From positions 1 through 52,887 of the forward strand of contig DRHF01000115.1 in the NCBI GenBank assembly GCA_011049715.1: a stretch of DNA of 52,887 nucleotides. Reading direction: 5' to 3'. A program made the translations under genes and the position numbers. This DNA is from Desulfobacterales bacterium (lineage in GTDB: Bacteria; Desulfobacterota; Desulfobacteria; Desulfobacterales; UBA2156). This document shows, piece by piece, positions 26,348 through 34,895 of the stretch; position 1 is the first letter of the stretch; the number at the start of each line of letters is the position of its first letter. The notes beneath the pieces were generated by a model. It was not told where the DNA came from. It saw only the letters and a list, made by a program, of their open reading frames with translations, and did not search any database.

Positions 26348-27535
26348 ATGGCTGGCCCATTAACAGGGATCAAAGTTTTAAGTTTCGGGCGTGTTCTGGC
26401 AGGGCCTTTTGCTGCCATGATGTTAGCTGACCTCGGTGCAGATGTCATTAAGATAGAGGATCGAAAAAAGGGGGATATGGCACGGAACAATGGACCCTTT
26501 ATCGAAGATATCAGCTCCTATTTTCTCAGTGTCAACCGCGGGAAAAAGAGTATGTCCATGGATCTCAGGCATGAAAAAGCCAAAGAGATCATCAAAAAAC
26601 TTATCCAAAAGATGGATATTCTAGTTGAGAACTTTCGACCCGGTATTATGAAAAAGATGGGACTGGAATATACAGCCGTCAAAAAGCTAAATCCTCATAT
26701 TATATATCTCTCAATTTCCGGGTTTGGCCAACATGGTCCCTATAGCCATAAGCCAGCCTTTGATATGGTAGCCCAGGGGATGGGCGGAACCGTAAGTATA
26801 ACCGGTGAGCCGAATCGTCCGCCGGTTCGTGTTGGATATTCCATAGGAGATATGGGTGCGGCCCTTTTTGCGGTCAGTGCAACACTGGCAGCACTTTACG
26901 AACGAGAACGAAGTGGAGAGGGTCAGCATATTGATGTGGCCATGTTGGATGGTCAGGTCGCACTATGCGAAAATGCATGTGCCCGATATTTCGCTACCGG
27001 AGAGGTTCCAGAACCTATTGGATCCAGGCATCCTATTATTACGCCTTTTCAGGTTTTTCCGACTCAAACCGATGAAATGGTCGTCATCGCTTTTGGTCAT
27101 GGGGAATGGGAGAAGTTATGCAGCGTGATTGGACGAGAGGATTTGATCGCAGATGAACGTTTTAAGACCGTGGCGGATCGAACCGGGAATCATGCCCTTT
27201 TGGAACCCATTCTATGCGAAGTATTCCAAACCAGGCCGAGAAATGAGTGGCTATCTATTTTTGAGAGAGCCGGTTTGATCAGCAGCCCCGTTAATAACAT
27301 CGAACAGGTGGTCAAGGATCCGCATGTACGGGCACGGGAAATGATTATAGAGGTGGAACATCCCCGATTGGGAAGGCTGAATTTGGTCGGAACACCCATG
27401 AAATTTTCCCGCACACCCTGCCAAATTAAAATGACCGCACCCGATTTAGGAGAGCACAATGATGAAATTCTCAAAAAAGAATTGAATCTTTCCATGGCCG
27501 ATATAGAGGAATTAAGGAAAGATAGGGTCATTTGA
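26348..27535 (+). CDS. Family III CoA transferase (CaiB/BaiF)
   Basis: 395 residues behind a GGAGGG site. Family start (LTGIKVLSFGRVLAGPFA), the CoA-binding region ENFRPGIMKKMGL, SISGFGQHGPY, and the catalytic aspartate D168 in GYSIGDMG, which forms the anhydride with the acid. The enzyme transfers CoA between two carboxylates. As last catabolic gene of the operon it most likely activates the pathway acid with CoA from succinyl- or acetyl-CoA. Confidence 0.9.
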   Translation: MAGPLTGIKVLSFGRVLAGPFAAMMLADLGADVIKIEDRKKGDMARNNGPFIEDISSYFLSVNRGKKSMSMDLRHEKAKEIIKKLIQKMDILVENFRPGIMKKMGLEYTAVKKLNPHIIYLSISGFGQHGPYSHKPAFDMVAQGMGGTVSITGEPNRPPVRVGYSIGDMGAALFAVSATLAALYERERSGEGQHIDVAMLDGQVALCENACARYFATGEVPEPIGSRHPIITPFQVFPTQTDEMVVIAFGHGEWEKLCSVIGREDLIADERFKTVADRTGNHALLEPILCEVFQTRPRNEWLSIFERAGLISSPVNNIEQVVKDPHVRAREMIIEVEHPRLGRLNLVGTPMKFSRTPCQIKMTAPDLGEHNDEILKKELNLSMADIEELRKDRVI

Positions 27536-27671
27536 AAAATGTCCATTTTGAAGAAAATTTTTGATTGGGATCGGCCTCATATTTTTCCATGTTGACACAG
27601 GAGTTTTTCCAACTCTATTATCTGCTTTAATTAAAGGATTTCATAAAGAAAAAGATTGGGGGAGTCGAAAG

Positions 27672-28388
27672 ATGATAAATCTCAGTGTTAACGTCAACAA
27701 AGTGGCTACTTTACGGAATGCCCGCGGGGGCGACGAGCCAAATGTTTTAGAGGCTGCCCGCACCTGTATAGAGGCCGGGTGCCAGGGCATCACGGTTCAT
27801 CCGCGGGAAGACCAGCGCCACATACGAACCACTGATGTCCGGGATCTTGCCCCAATATTAACCGTCGAATTTAACATAGAGGGAAACCCGAGACCCGATC
27901 TCATCGATCTGGTCATGGAGATCCGTCCCGACCAGTTTACGCTGGTCCCGGTTGAAGCGGACGAAATCACCTCCCACCATGGCTGGAATATTCAAAAGGA
28001 TCAAAAAGTTCTCAGGCCGGTCATAGAACAATGCAAGGCAGCGGGTATCCGCGTAAGCCTTTTTATGGATGCCATACCCGAAGCCATGGCAGATGCTTCA
28101 GCTATCGGCGCTGACAGGGTCGAGCTGTACACCGGGCCGTATGCATCGGCCAAAACCGATGCTGAAAGGTCCACAGAGTTTGCCAGAATCCAGGAATCCC
28201 ACGATGCGGCCCTCGATGCTGGCATCGAGCTTAACGCCGGACATGACCTCGACCTGAACAATCTTCATCGGCTCCAGAAACTGGAGGGAATTAAAGAAGC
28301 GTCAATCGGGCATGCTCTTATCTGTCACGCCCTATATGTTGGACTTTCCCAGGCCGTCAAAGACTTTCGAAAGGCCTGCGGGCAGTAG
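27672..28388 (+). CDS. pdxJ: Pyridoxine 5'-phosphate synthase PdxJ
   Basis: 238 residues from ATG 27672; the preceding 37 codons of open frame are unlike the family and lack a ribosome site. PdxJ marks: LSVNVNKVATLRNARGG (substrate loop), GITVHPREDQRHI, LVPVEADEITSHHGW, RVSLFMD, VELYTGPYA and ELNAGHDLDLNN. It condenses 1-deoxyxylulose 5-phosphate with 3-amino-2-oxopropyl phosphate in the DXP-dependent route to vitamin B6. The link to the upstream operon is probably only positional. Confidence 0.95.
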   Translation: MINLSVNVNKVATLRNARGGDEPNVLEAARTCIEAGCQGITVHPREDQRHIRTTDVRDLAPILTVEFNIEGNPRPDLIDLVMEIRPDQFTLVPVEADEITSHHGWNIQKDQKVLRPVIEQCKAAGIRVSLFMDAIPEAMADASAIGADRVELYTGPYASAKTDAERSTEFARIQESHDAALDAGIELNAGHDLDLNNLHRLQKLEGIKEASIGHALICHALYVGLSQAVKDFRKACGQ

Positions 28389-28398
28389 CTCACTATCT

Positions 28399-28542
28399 AG
28401 TGCCCATCCATAAATGGCCCTTTTTGCCCTGCTCGGCGTTCTCCGCGGGTTTTCGGCTACGGCGTACAGAAAGTACGCCTCACCGTAAACCCTTGTGCGG
28501 CCTTGATCAGGACCAAAATTGCTCATTTCTGAATTGGGCACT
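28399..28542. repeat. Palindromic element with AGTGCCCA ends
   Basis: Begins AGTGCCCATCCATAAATGG and ends with the inverse of AGTGCCCAATTCAGAAATGAG; inside is a hairpin GGCGTAC-AGAAA-GTACGCC. Both end words recur around 47421-47613 (AGTGCCCATCCA and GTCCAATTCAGAAATGAG), so this is a dispersed family. It lies between pdxJ and the LysR gene and is probably a non-autonomous mobile element. Confidence 0.6.
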
Positions 28543-28653
28543 CATAGAGACGGTTTAAGAACCGCGGATGGACACTATCTATGATTACAACATGTTAAAT
28601 CAGAAAGGCAATTGATGAGGTTCAGATCATGACGAAAAAAAAGGTACGGATAA

Positions 28654-29565
28654 ATGAATCTTAATCAGTTAAAAATCTTTTATCTTTCCTCAAAGCTTGG
28701 AAGCCTTAGTGCTGCCGGAAGGGAGCTCAACATTACTCAGCCGGCGGTAACTAAAGGAATTCAAAGACTCCAAAACTATTATGAGATTAAGCTGGTCAAT
28801 CGTTTTGGTAAAAAAATGGCACTGACCGATGCAGGAGAGGTCCTCTACGGCATTGCAGAAAAAATATTCGAGATGGAAAAACAGGCTGAAGAGAGTATCT
28901 GTGATTTTCAAAGACAAAGAAGAGGATATATTCAGATCCACGCAAGTGAAAGTTTTGGTGCGTATTATCTTCCGAACATCATCAATCCGTTTGTTAAGAT
29001 GAATCCCAATATTCACGTTTTGGCCAGCATTTTGCCGACCGAGCAGGTGATAAGCAATACCGCCAATTTGGAGAATGATATCGGATTTATCTCCTATCCG
29101 GTAGAAAATAAAAAGCTGATGATTCGGGAGGTTATTGAAGATCGCCTTGAAATCATCACCCCTCCCGGCCACCCGCTCGCACGGAATAGCAGTATTGAAC
29201 CTTGTGACCTGGAGGGCCGGTCGATCATTATGCATGAAAAAGGGTCAGCTACCGCAATGATGTTTGAAAAGTATATGCAAAAAAATGATCTTTCGATCCA
29301 TATTCCCCTGGAGTTCTCCAGCAATCGGGCGATAAAACTGGCTGTTGAAGATGGGATCGGTATTGGGATCACATCCCATAGAATTTCAAAGGATGAAATT
29401 GAGGCGGGGAAATTGAGCGCCATTCCTTTCTCAGACCGCTCAATGAAGCATAAATATTATCTCGTCCATCACAAGGACAAATACCTGTCAGAGACACTCC
29501 AGCGGCTGATTCAGACAGCCGATGAATGGTCAGCCGAATATACCGAAAGCCTTTCCGATCGTTAG
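28654..29565 (+). CDS. LysR-family transcriptional regulator
   Basis: 303 residues. N-terminal HTH (LNQLKIFYLSSKLGSLSAAGRELNITQPAVTKGIQRL is split over about residues 2-40) and a two-lobed effector domain from about 90 (IQIHASESFGAYYLPNII; IITPPGHPLA; GIGIGITSHR). Its stop overlaps that of the convergent Nudix gene by four bases. LysR proteins often control adjacent catabolic operons and some act on phosphonate genes; here it faces the end of the long AEP-type locus. The effector is unknown. Confidence 0.9.
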   Translation: MNLNQLKIFYLSSKLGSLSAAGRELNITQPAVTKGIQRLQNYYEIKLVNRFGKKMALTDAGEVLYGIAEKIFEMEKQAEESICDFQRQRRGYIQIHASESFGAYYLPNIINPFVKMNPNIHVLASILPTEQVISNTANLENDIGFISYPVENKKLMIREVIEDRLEIITPPGHPLARNSSIEPCDLEGRSIIMHEKGSATAMMFEKYMQKNDLSIHIPLEFSSNRAIKLAVEDGIGIGITSHRISKDEIEAGKLSAIPFSDRSMKHKYYLVHHKDKYLSETLQRLIQTADEWSAEYTESLSDR

Positions 29566-30125
29566 TTTTCATTTTTTTGGAGATACATCCATGCCATTTG
29601 AATTGACAGAATCGTAAGGGCATCGGTTGCCACGCCATTACCGATCATATCGACAACCTCTCCAAGAGGATATTCAACGACCTCCAGAATTTCATCCTGA
29701 TCGAGACGCTGTTTCATAGAGGTGAATTTTCTGGCAAGATAGACATGGGTTTTTTCATCGGAGTAGGCCGGGAGGATATGGACCTCCGTCAGTTTGATAA
29801 ACTCTTCTGCCTTCAGCCCGGTTTCTTCTATTAATTCCCGTCGAGCACAATCGAGGGGAGATTCTCCGGGTTCAATGGTGCCGGCCGGGATTTCAAGCAG
29901 AAAATCCCGCACAGGATGTCGGTACTGAAGGATCATAACGACCTTCCCGTCTTCTCGCAAAGGGACAATAGCTGCAGAACCCGGATGCCGGACCATTGCC
30001 ATCTTTGTTTTGGCATCGTTGGGAAGGGTAATATCTTCAACCACAAAAGAGAAAAGCCTTCCCTGGTAAACCCGTTCCGTCTGTTCGACCTTTAGTTTTT
30101 TGATGAATGAGTCTTTTTTGTCCAT
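29562..30125 (-). CDS. Nudix hydrolase, ADP-ribose pyrophosphatase type
   Basis: 187 residues. The complete Nudix box GTIEPGESPLDCARRELIEETGL (residues about 82-104) matches GX5EX7REUXEEXGU. Flanking features (VYQGRLFSFVVEDI; HPGSAAIVPLREDGKVVMILQYRHPV) are those of ADP-ribose diphosphatases. It hydrolyses ADP-ribose or related nucleotide sugars and limits free ADP-ribose. Last gene of the minus-strand locus; a specific role in phosphonate use is not evident. Confidence 0.9.
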   Translation of the reverse strand: MDKKDSFIKKLKVEQTERVYQGRLFSFVVEDITLPNDAKTKMAMVRHPGSAAIVPLREDGKVVMILQYRHPVRDFLLEIPAGTIEPGESPLDCARRELIEETGLKAEEFIKLTEVHILPAYSDEKTHVYLARKFTSMKQRLDQDEILEVVEYPLGEVVDMIGNGVATDALTILSIQMAWMYLQKNEN

Positions 30126-30181
30126 TCGCTGTTACCGCCTGTTTATTGATTTTTCATTTTCATCACATGTTGCGAGGTGCT

Positions 30182-31276
30182 CTATGGTAAAACCGCAACT
30201 CGAATTGCCTCACCGGATCCTGCAATATGCAACCCCTTATTAATGTCGTGCAGGTTGACTCTGTGGGTAACGATCTCATTGAAAGGAAACTGATTCTGTG
30301 TTTCTTCCAGGAAATTGACACCCATTTGCAAGTGTTTGGCATCGTAATTATGAACACCTTTAATGGTCAATCGTCTCCAGACGATGTCGCACGCATCGTA
30401 TGAAAAATTTGCATTTGGAAAAGAATTGCCGATTTCAACAAATCGACCCCCGATTCGTAGACACTTCAAACCCAGAGGAATAAGGGAAGGAATTCCAGCG
30501 ACCTCCATTGTACAGTCGACACCAAATCCATCGGTCAGGCTTTGAATGGCTTTTACGATTTCGTGGTCCTTCATGTTTCGCGTATTCAAGATATCAGTGG
30601 CGCCAAAACGTTTGATAAATTCCAATCGGTGTTCAAGGATGTCTGTTACAATAATCCGGCGGCTTCCATAATATTTCGCCAGGGCCGCTGCATAAAATCC
30701 GAGTGCACCGGCGCCTTGAATCAAAACATTTTCAAATGGCTCTATGCCGATGGCCTCCCATCCGGCGACAACCGTTGCCAGAGCGCAGTTTGCCGGTGCG
30801 ACCTCCTCGTCGGTCAGCGTATCCGGGACCTTGATGACGCAGGTTCCAGGGGTGATATAGCAATACTCTGCAAATCCGCCGATAAAATGGGGCGGTTCAG
30901 CGCAGCTGTCATGGCCGTATTTCTTGAGGTGGCGGCATTTCATCATTAACCCTTTTTCCCGACAAAAGTAGCATTTTCCACAGTTGTCCATGATCGTCCA
31001 GGTGATTCTATCCCCAATGGCCAAGGGCCGATCTCCGGAATCATGTGTGACACCGTCTCCAAGTTCAACAATTGTACCGACAATTTCATGGCCTAAAATG
31101 ATGGGAACCGGAGCAGATCTTCGGCCAGTCCAGGAATGAACATCCGAACCGCAAATCGTACAACAGGTGATTTTAACCAAAATACATTCTTTTTCCACCC
31201 GAGGCAGAGGGTATGTTTCGATTTTCAGATCGGTGTTCGCTGATTTCATGACAGCGGCTTTGGCAGTTTGGTTCAT
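30182..31276 (-). CDS. Zinc alcohol dehydrogenase, phosphonate-associated HpnZ type
   Basis: 364 residues from ATG 31276 (GGGAGAAAA site); an earlier start at 31354 would overlap the preceding gene. Medium-chain dehydrogenase pattern: catalytic zinc C and H in CTICGSDVHSW and LGHEIVG, structural zinc cysteines in CGKCYFCREKG...KC, Rossmann glycines in IQGAGALGFYAA. The size and neighbours resemble the dehydrogenases proposed to act in phosphonate catabolism (HpnZ). It could reduce acetaldehyde or phosphonoacetaldehyde or oxidise a hydroxyalkyl-phosphonate. Confidence 0.8.
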   Translation of the reverse strand: MNQTAKAAVMKSANTDLKIETYPLPRVEKECILVKITCCTICGSDVHSWTGRRSAPVPIILGHEIVGTIVELGDGVTHDSGDRPLAIGDRITWTIMDNCGKCYFCREKGLMMKCRHLKKYGHDSCAEPPHFIGGFAEYCYITPGTCVIKVPDTLTDEEVAPANCALATVVAGWEAIGIEPFENVLIQGAGALGFYAAALAKYYGSRRIIVTDILEHRLEFIKRFGATDILNTRNMKDHEIVKAIQSLTDGFGVDCTMEVAGIPSLIPLGLKCLRIGGRFVEIGNSFPNANFSYDACDIVWRRLTIKGVHNYDAKHLQMGVNFLEETQNQFPFNEIVTHRVNLHDINKGLHIAGSGEAIRVAVLP

Positions 31277-31334
31277 TTTTTCTCCCAGCCTCGGATGGAT
31301 TTTCGAGAAATCAAAGGGGTGACATTTGAGATGT

Positions 31335-32063
31335 TCAGATAAATTCGGATTCAATCAGATCCGGGAGTTCTTTTACACTGGGAATCACATGGGTATGCCA
31401 GTATTTTCCCCAAGCTGTCACCGGTCGGGGGCCGCTGAGAACACCCACTACCCCGTGACAACCGGCGTTTCGGCCTTCGAGCATGTCCGCCGGCGTATCT
31501 CCAACTTTTATGACTTCATGGACGCTCTGAACATCGAGCTGAGCCATGGCATAAAAAATCATAAATGGTGCGGGTCTTCCACGATCCATAGGGCTGTGCT
31601 GCACATCCACAGAGATATCCACCAATCCATCTCTGACCCACCCCAGCCCTTCCATAATTGCCTCCGTGATCTGTCGATGGAACCCTGTATCTGTCGCCAC
31701 TTTTATCCCGTGTTCATGGCACCATCGGAATGTGTCCGATGCACCGGGGACCTCTTTGACCTCGGATCTGTAGTGCGCGATCATGATTTCCTCATATCGA
31801 TTAAAAATTTTCTTTGCCGATTCATATGTGCTCGGATCCTGGGTTTTCTCGAAATCTTTGAAATCGATTTCTTTTCCCTGCGCTTTGGCGATGAGGTATT
31901 GATAGAGATGAATCTTATTTGTCCCCATATGGAGTAATATTTCTTCCGGCGTGGTTTTAAGATTAAATTCCATTGCTGCTTTATACAAGCAATCCCGCAC
32001 ACCGGTATCATCGTAAACAGTCGTTCCTGAAAGATCGAACATGACCATACTGATTTTGCCCAT
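31335..32063 (-). CDS. PhnX-like HAD hydrolase (C-P cleaving candidate)
   Basis: 242 residues behind AGGAGG. HAD motif I is D10-L-S12 (MFDLSGTT): the second acidic residue of phosphatases is absent, as in phosphonoacetaldehyde hydrolase (DxA). K50 in HMGTNKIHL lies where PhnX has its Schiff-base lysine. Other loops: ATDTGF and KVGDTPADMLEGRNAG. It is likely to split phosphonoacetaldehyde, formed by PhnW, into acetaldehyde and phosphate, although it belongs to the PhnX-like group and not to classical PhnX. It follows the PhnE gene. Confidence 0.78.
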   Translation of the reverse strand: MGKISMVMFDLSGTTVYDDTGVRDCLYKAAMEFNLKTTPEEILLHMGTNKIHLYQYLIAKAQGKEIDFKDFEKTQDPSTYESAKKIFNRYEEIMIAHYRSEVKEVPGASDTFRWCHEHGIKVATDTGFHRQITEAIMEGLGWVRDGLVDISVDVQHSPMDRGRPAPFMIFYAMAQLDVQSVHEVIKVGDTPADMLEGRNAGCHGVVGVLSGPRPVTAWGKYWHTHVIPSVKELPDLIESEFI

Positions 32064-32113
32064 TTATAAAACCTCCTCAAAAAAGTCACAGGGTTGAAAA
32101 CAATTAATGTGTT

Positions 32114-32950
32114 TTAGGCTTTACCGACTTTATTTCTGGCCCAGGCGGAAATTACCTCTGAAATGACAACGAGAAAAACAATTGAAAGCAGTATCGCCGC
32201 CACGCGGTGGCTCTGAATCTGTTGTATCGTTCTTCTTAAGTACCAGCCCATCCCACCGGCGCCGAAGAACCCGACCACGGTGGCCGCTCGAAATGCGGTA
32301 TCCCATGTGTATATCGAAATACCTGTCCACGCCACCCTGACTTGTGGCAAAACCGAATATATAAATACTTGTATATGGTTTGCTCCGGTTGCCTGAAGGG
32401 CTTCCACCTGACCCCGGTTTATCGATTCGATTTCCTCGGAAAAAAGTTTACCGGTGAATCCGAGGCTAAACAGGGAGAGCGCCATGACACCGGGAAGCAT
32501 GCCAAACCCCAAAATCGTCACGAAAAGAATGGTCCAAATCATTTCGTGAACCGCCCGGCAAAGCATGAGTATAAACCGGGAGATGGGATAAAGAAACCGC
32601 TTGTTGGGGGTCATGTTAAATGAAGCAAACCAGGAAAGAGGGATCGCAAGGATGATGCCGAAAAGCGTGCCGAGGTATGCCATCTTAACGGTGTCATAAA
32701 CATAGCCAAGGTATTCACTGTCGAGAATGTAGGGAATGTCCGGGGGGTAGTATCGATTTCCAAAAAGATTTCCCAACCGGGGAAACATGGTCAGAAGCCG
32801 GTTGAGGTGAATATTCAAATAATCAATGGAAATAACGATGAAGACCAATATGATCAGTGTGATGCCATATTTGATCAAAGACTGAGGATATTTAAATCTG
32901 CTCCAGGTTTTTTCGGGACCGGCCGCCTTATCGATGGTGCTTGAGGTCAT
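32114..32950 (-). CDS. phnE: Phosphonate-type ABC transporter permease (second PhnE)
   Basis: 278 residues with about six membrane helices. The EAA-like loop that contacts the ATPase is seen in INRGQVEALQATGANHIQVFIYSVLPQ, with the ending MGWYLRRTIQQIQSHRV common in PhnE. Paralogue of the gene at 32991. Two PhnE genes per transporter are common and form a heterodimeric channel. Confidence 0.9.
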   Translation of the reverse strand: MTSSTIDKAAGPEKTWSRFKYPQSLIKYGITLIILVFIVISIDYLNIHLNRLLTMFPRLGNLFGNRYYPPDIPYILDSEYLGYVYDTVKMAYLGTLFGIILAIPLSWFASFNMTPNKRFLYPISRFILMLCRAVHEMIWTILFVTILGFGMLPGVMALSLFSLGFTGKLFSEEIESINRGQVEALQATGANHIQVFIYSVLPQVRVAWTGISIYTWDTAFRAATVVGFFGAGGMGWYLRRTIQQIQSHRVAAILLSIVFLVVISEVISAWARNKVGKA

Positions 32951-32990
32951 ACGGGATCCTTATTGATCTGTTGATTTCGATTTTTTATAT

Positions 32991-33809
32991 TTAAATAATT
33001 GCTTTGCGGCTAAAATATGATCCCACTTCTCCGATGGCGATGAGAAAGAGAATCGCAATGATGACGGTCGTCACACCGCCATAATTATACATCACCAACT
33101 GTCTGTGAAATGTTAATCCCAAACCACCGGCACCAACAAGGCCCATGATTGTCGCTCGTCGAATGTTAATATCCCATTGAAAAATGGTGTTTCCGATAAA
33201 AACCGGTAAGATCTGGGGGATCACCGCATACAAGATGATTTGAAACCCGGAAGCACCGGTTGCCCGGATCGCTTCCATTTGACCCGGGTTGATATCCTCA
33301 ATGGCTTCAGCGGTCAGTTTTGCTATGAAACCGATCGATCGCATACCCACGGCAATAATTCCGGGAAATGCACCAAGGCCGACAGCAGCCACGAATATCA
33401 ACCCCCAAACAATTTCGTGAACAGAACGCGACAGGGTCATAATGGCACGTCCGATAGGGTATGTGATCGGTTTGTAGGGTGTAATATTATGGGCGGCAAA
33501 CCAGGAAACAGGAATCGACAGGATGAGGGCAAGGATGGTGCCAAGGCTTGCAATCATAAATGTTTCGATGGTCGGTCGGATAAGATGTTTGAACAAAGAA
33601 ATATCAGGGGGAAAAAATCGCGCCAGTGCTTTTGCTATCGACCCAAATGTTCCAATCCGGTCCCAATCGGTATCCATGATAATCGTAGTTTGGATGCTCG
33701 CGATGACCAAAAGGATTAACAAAAAATAGAAAGAATACCGGAAAGTCTTGTATTTTTTCCTGTTGAAAAGGATTTTTTTGAGGTTTTGTTCAATTGCGGG
33801 TTGCGTCAT
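32991..33809 (-). CDS. phnE: Phosphonate-type ABC transporter permease (first PhnE)
   Basis: 272 residues with about six membrane helices. The loop INPGQMEAIRATGASGFQIILYAVIPQ and the C-terminal VGAGGLGLTFHRQL are PhnE marks. It overlaps nothing and sits 14 bases after phnC. With the second permease and PhnC it makes the inner-membrane importer for a phosphonate or similar oxyanion. Confidence 0.92.
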   Translation of the reverse strand: MTQPAIEQNLKKILFNRKKYKTFRYSFYFLLILLVIASIQTTIIMDTDWDRIGTFGSIAKALARFFPPDISLFKHLIRPTIETFMIASLGTILALILSIPVSWFAAHNITPYKPITYPIGRAIMTLSRSVHEIVWGLIFVAAVGLGAFPGIIAVGMRSIGFIAKLTAEAIEDINPGQMEAIRATGASGFQIILYAVIPQILPVFIGNTIFQWDINIRRATIMGLVGAGGLGLTFHRQLVMYNYGGVTTVIIAILFLIAIGEVGSYFSRKAII

Positions 33810-33823
33810 TTTCAGGGCCCTTT

Positions 33824-34576
33824 TTACAGTATTTCCATGGCATAGATTTCTTCGAGAGTGCTCTTGTCCACCTCATTTGTCGGCCCCTCAAATTTTTTGA
33901 TGCCGTCTTGAAGACCGATGACCTTGTTTGAAAAATCCAAAGCAAGTTGAACATCATGGATGTTACACAAAACCGGTACGCCGACCTCCTTTGACATGTT
34001 TTTGATCATCCCCATGACTTCACGAGAAATCTTGGGATCGAGGCTGGAGGTAGGTTCGTCCACGAGCAAAAGCTGAGGCTGTTGAATGAGCGCCCTGGCA
34101 ATTCCCACTCGCTGTCGTTGACCGCCGCTGAGCGCGTCAGCTCTTCTGTCTACAAAATCGCCCAATCCGACCCTCTCCAATAACTCTAAAGCCTTCTGGA
34201 TGTCTGATCTTGGAAAGAGTCGAAAAATGCTTCTCACATTACCGATGTAACCCAATCGACCGGAGAGGACATTGTCCATGACAGACATTCTTTCCACCAG
34301 GTTGAACTCCTGAAAAATCATCCCCATGTCCCGACGGGCTTTTCTCAGTTCTCGTTTTCCTGCTTTTGTAATATTTTTTTTATTTAGAATAACGGTGCCG
34401 CTATCCGGCTCAACCAGACGGTTAATACATCGTATCAAGGTCGATTTTCCAGCACCACTCGGCCCGATGATGGCAAAAAAATCATCCTGCTCCACATTAA
34501 AACTGATCCCTTTTAAAATCTCCGGTCCGGACCGACTGTAACGTATTCGAAGATCCCTGACTTCAAGTATTGCCAT
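33824..34576 (-). CDS. phnC: Phosphonate-type ABC transporter ATPase PhnC
   Basis: 250 residues. Walker A GPSGAGKST, Q-loop FQEFNLVERM, signature LSGGQRQRVGIARAL, Walker B LLLVDEPTSSLD and switch histidine CNIHD are all intact. The QEFNLV segment and overall length are those of PhnC. Drives uptake by the two adjacent PhnE permeases. Confidence 0.93.
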   Translation of the reverse strand: MAILEVRDLRIRYSRSGPEILKGISFNVEQDDFFAIIGPSGAGKSTLIRCINRLVEPDSGTVILNKKNITKAGKRELRKARRDMGMIFQEFNLVERMSVMDNVLSGRLGYIGNVRSIFRLFPRSDIQKALELLERVGLGDFVDRRADALSGGQRQRVGIARALIQQPQLLLVDEPTSSLDPKISREVMGMIKNMSKEVGVPVLCNIHDVQLALDFSNKVIGLQDGIKKFEGPTNEVDKSTLEEIYAMEIL

Positions 34577-34895
34577 TCATTGGTTCCTTTCTTCGATCTT
34601 TGCCGCCGTAAACAGTGCCGGATTCTTATCGGCTTTGAGTATAGCCCGTGAGGCTTTTACCCCTCTTATCGTTTCTGTACGGGGACTCTATTTTTTTTGC
34701 GCTCAAAAGAATTCGGTCTATATCTTAGATATTTGGTTTTCTTCAAAGGGGGTGGTTTACCGTAATAACCGGAAGTGAAATATCTCCTTGAGTGCACCCG
34801 ATGAAAGACCTCGAATTGTCAAATTGGAACAGACCACCCGGTATCAGATTCACTCAAGGAGCATGCCTGACAGAAAACGATATAAAAAAAATCGT
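34577..34895. repeat. Intergenic inverted repeat between phnD and phnC
   Basis: About 320 bases without a gene. It contains exact 11-base arms CTCCTTGAGTG (34784-34794) and CACTCAAGGAG (34851-34861) around 56 bases, and a small AT hairpin (AACGAT/ATCGTT) with a T-run just past the phnD stop on the minus strand. These may reduce read-through so that the binding protein is made in excess over the membrane subunits. Confidence 0.5.
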
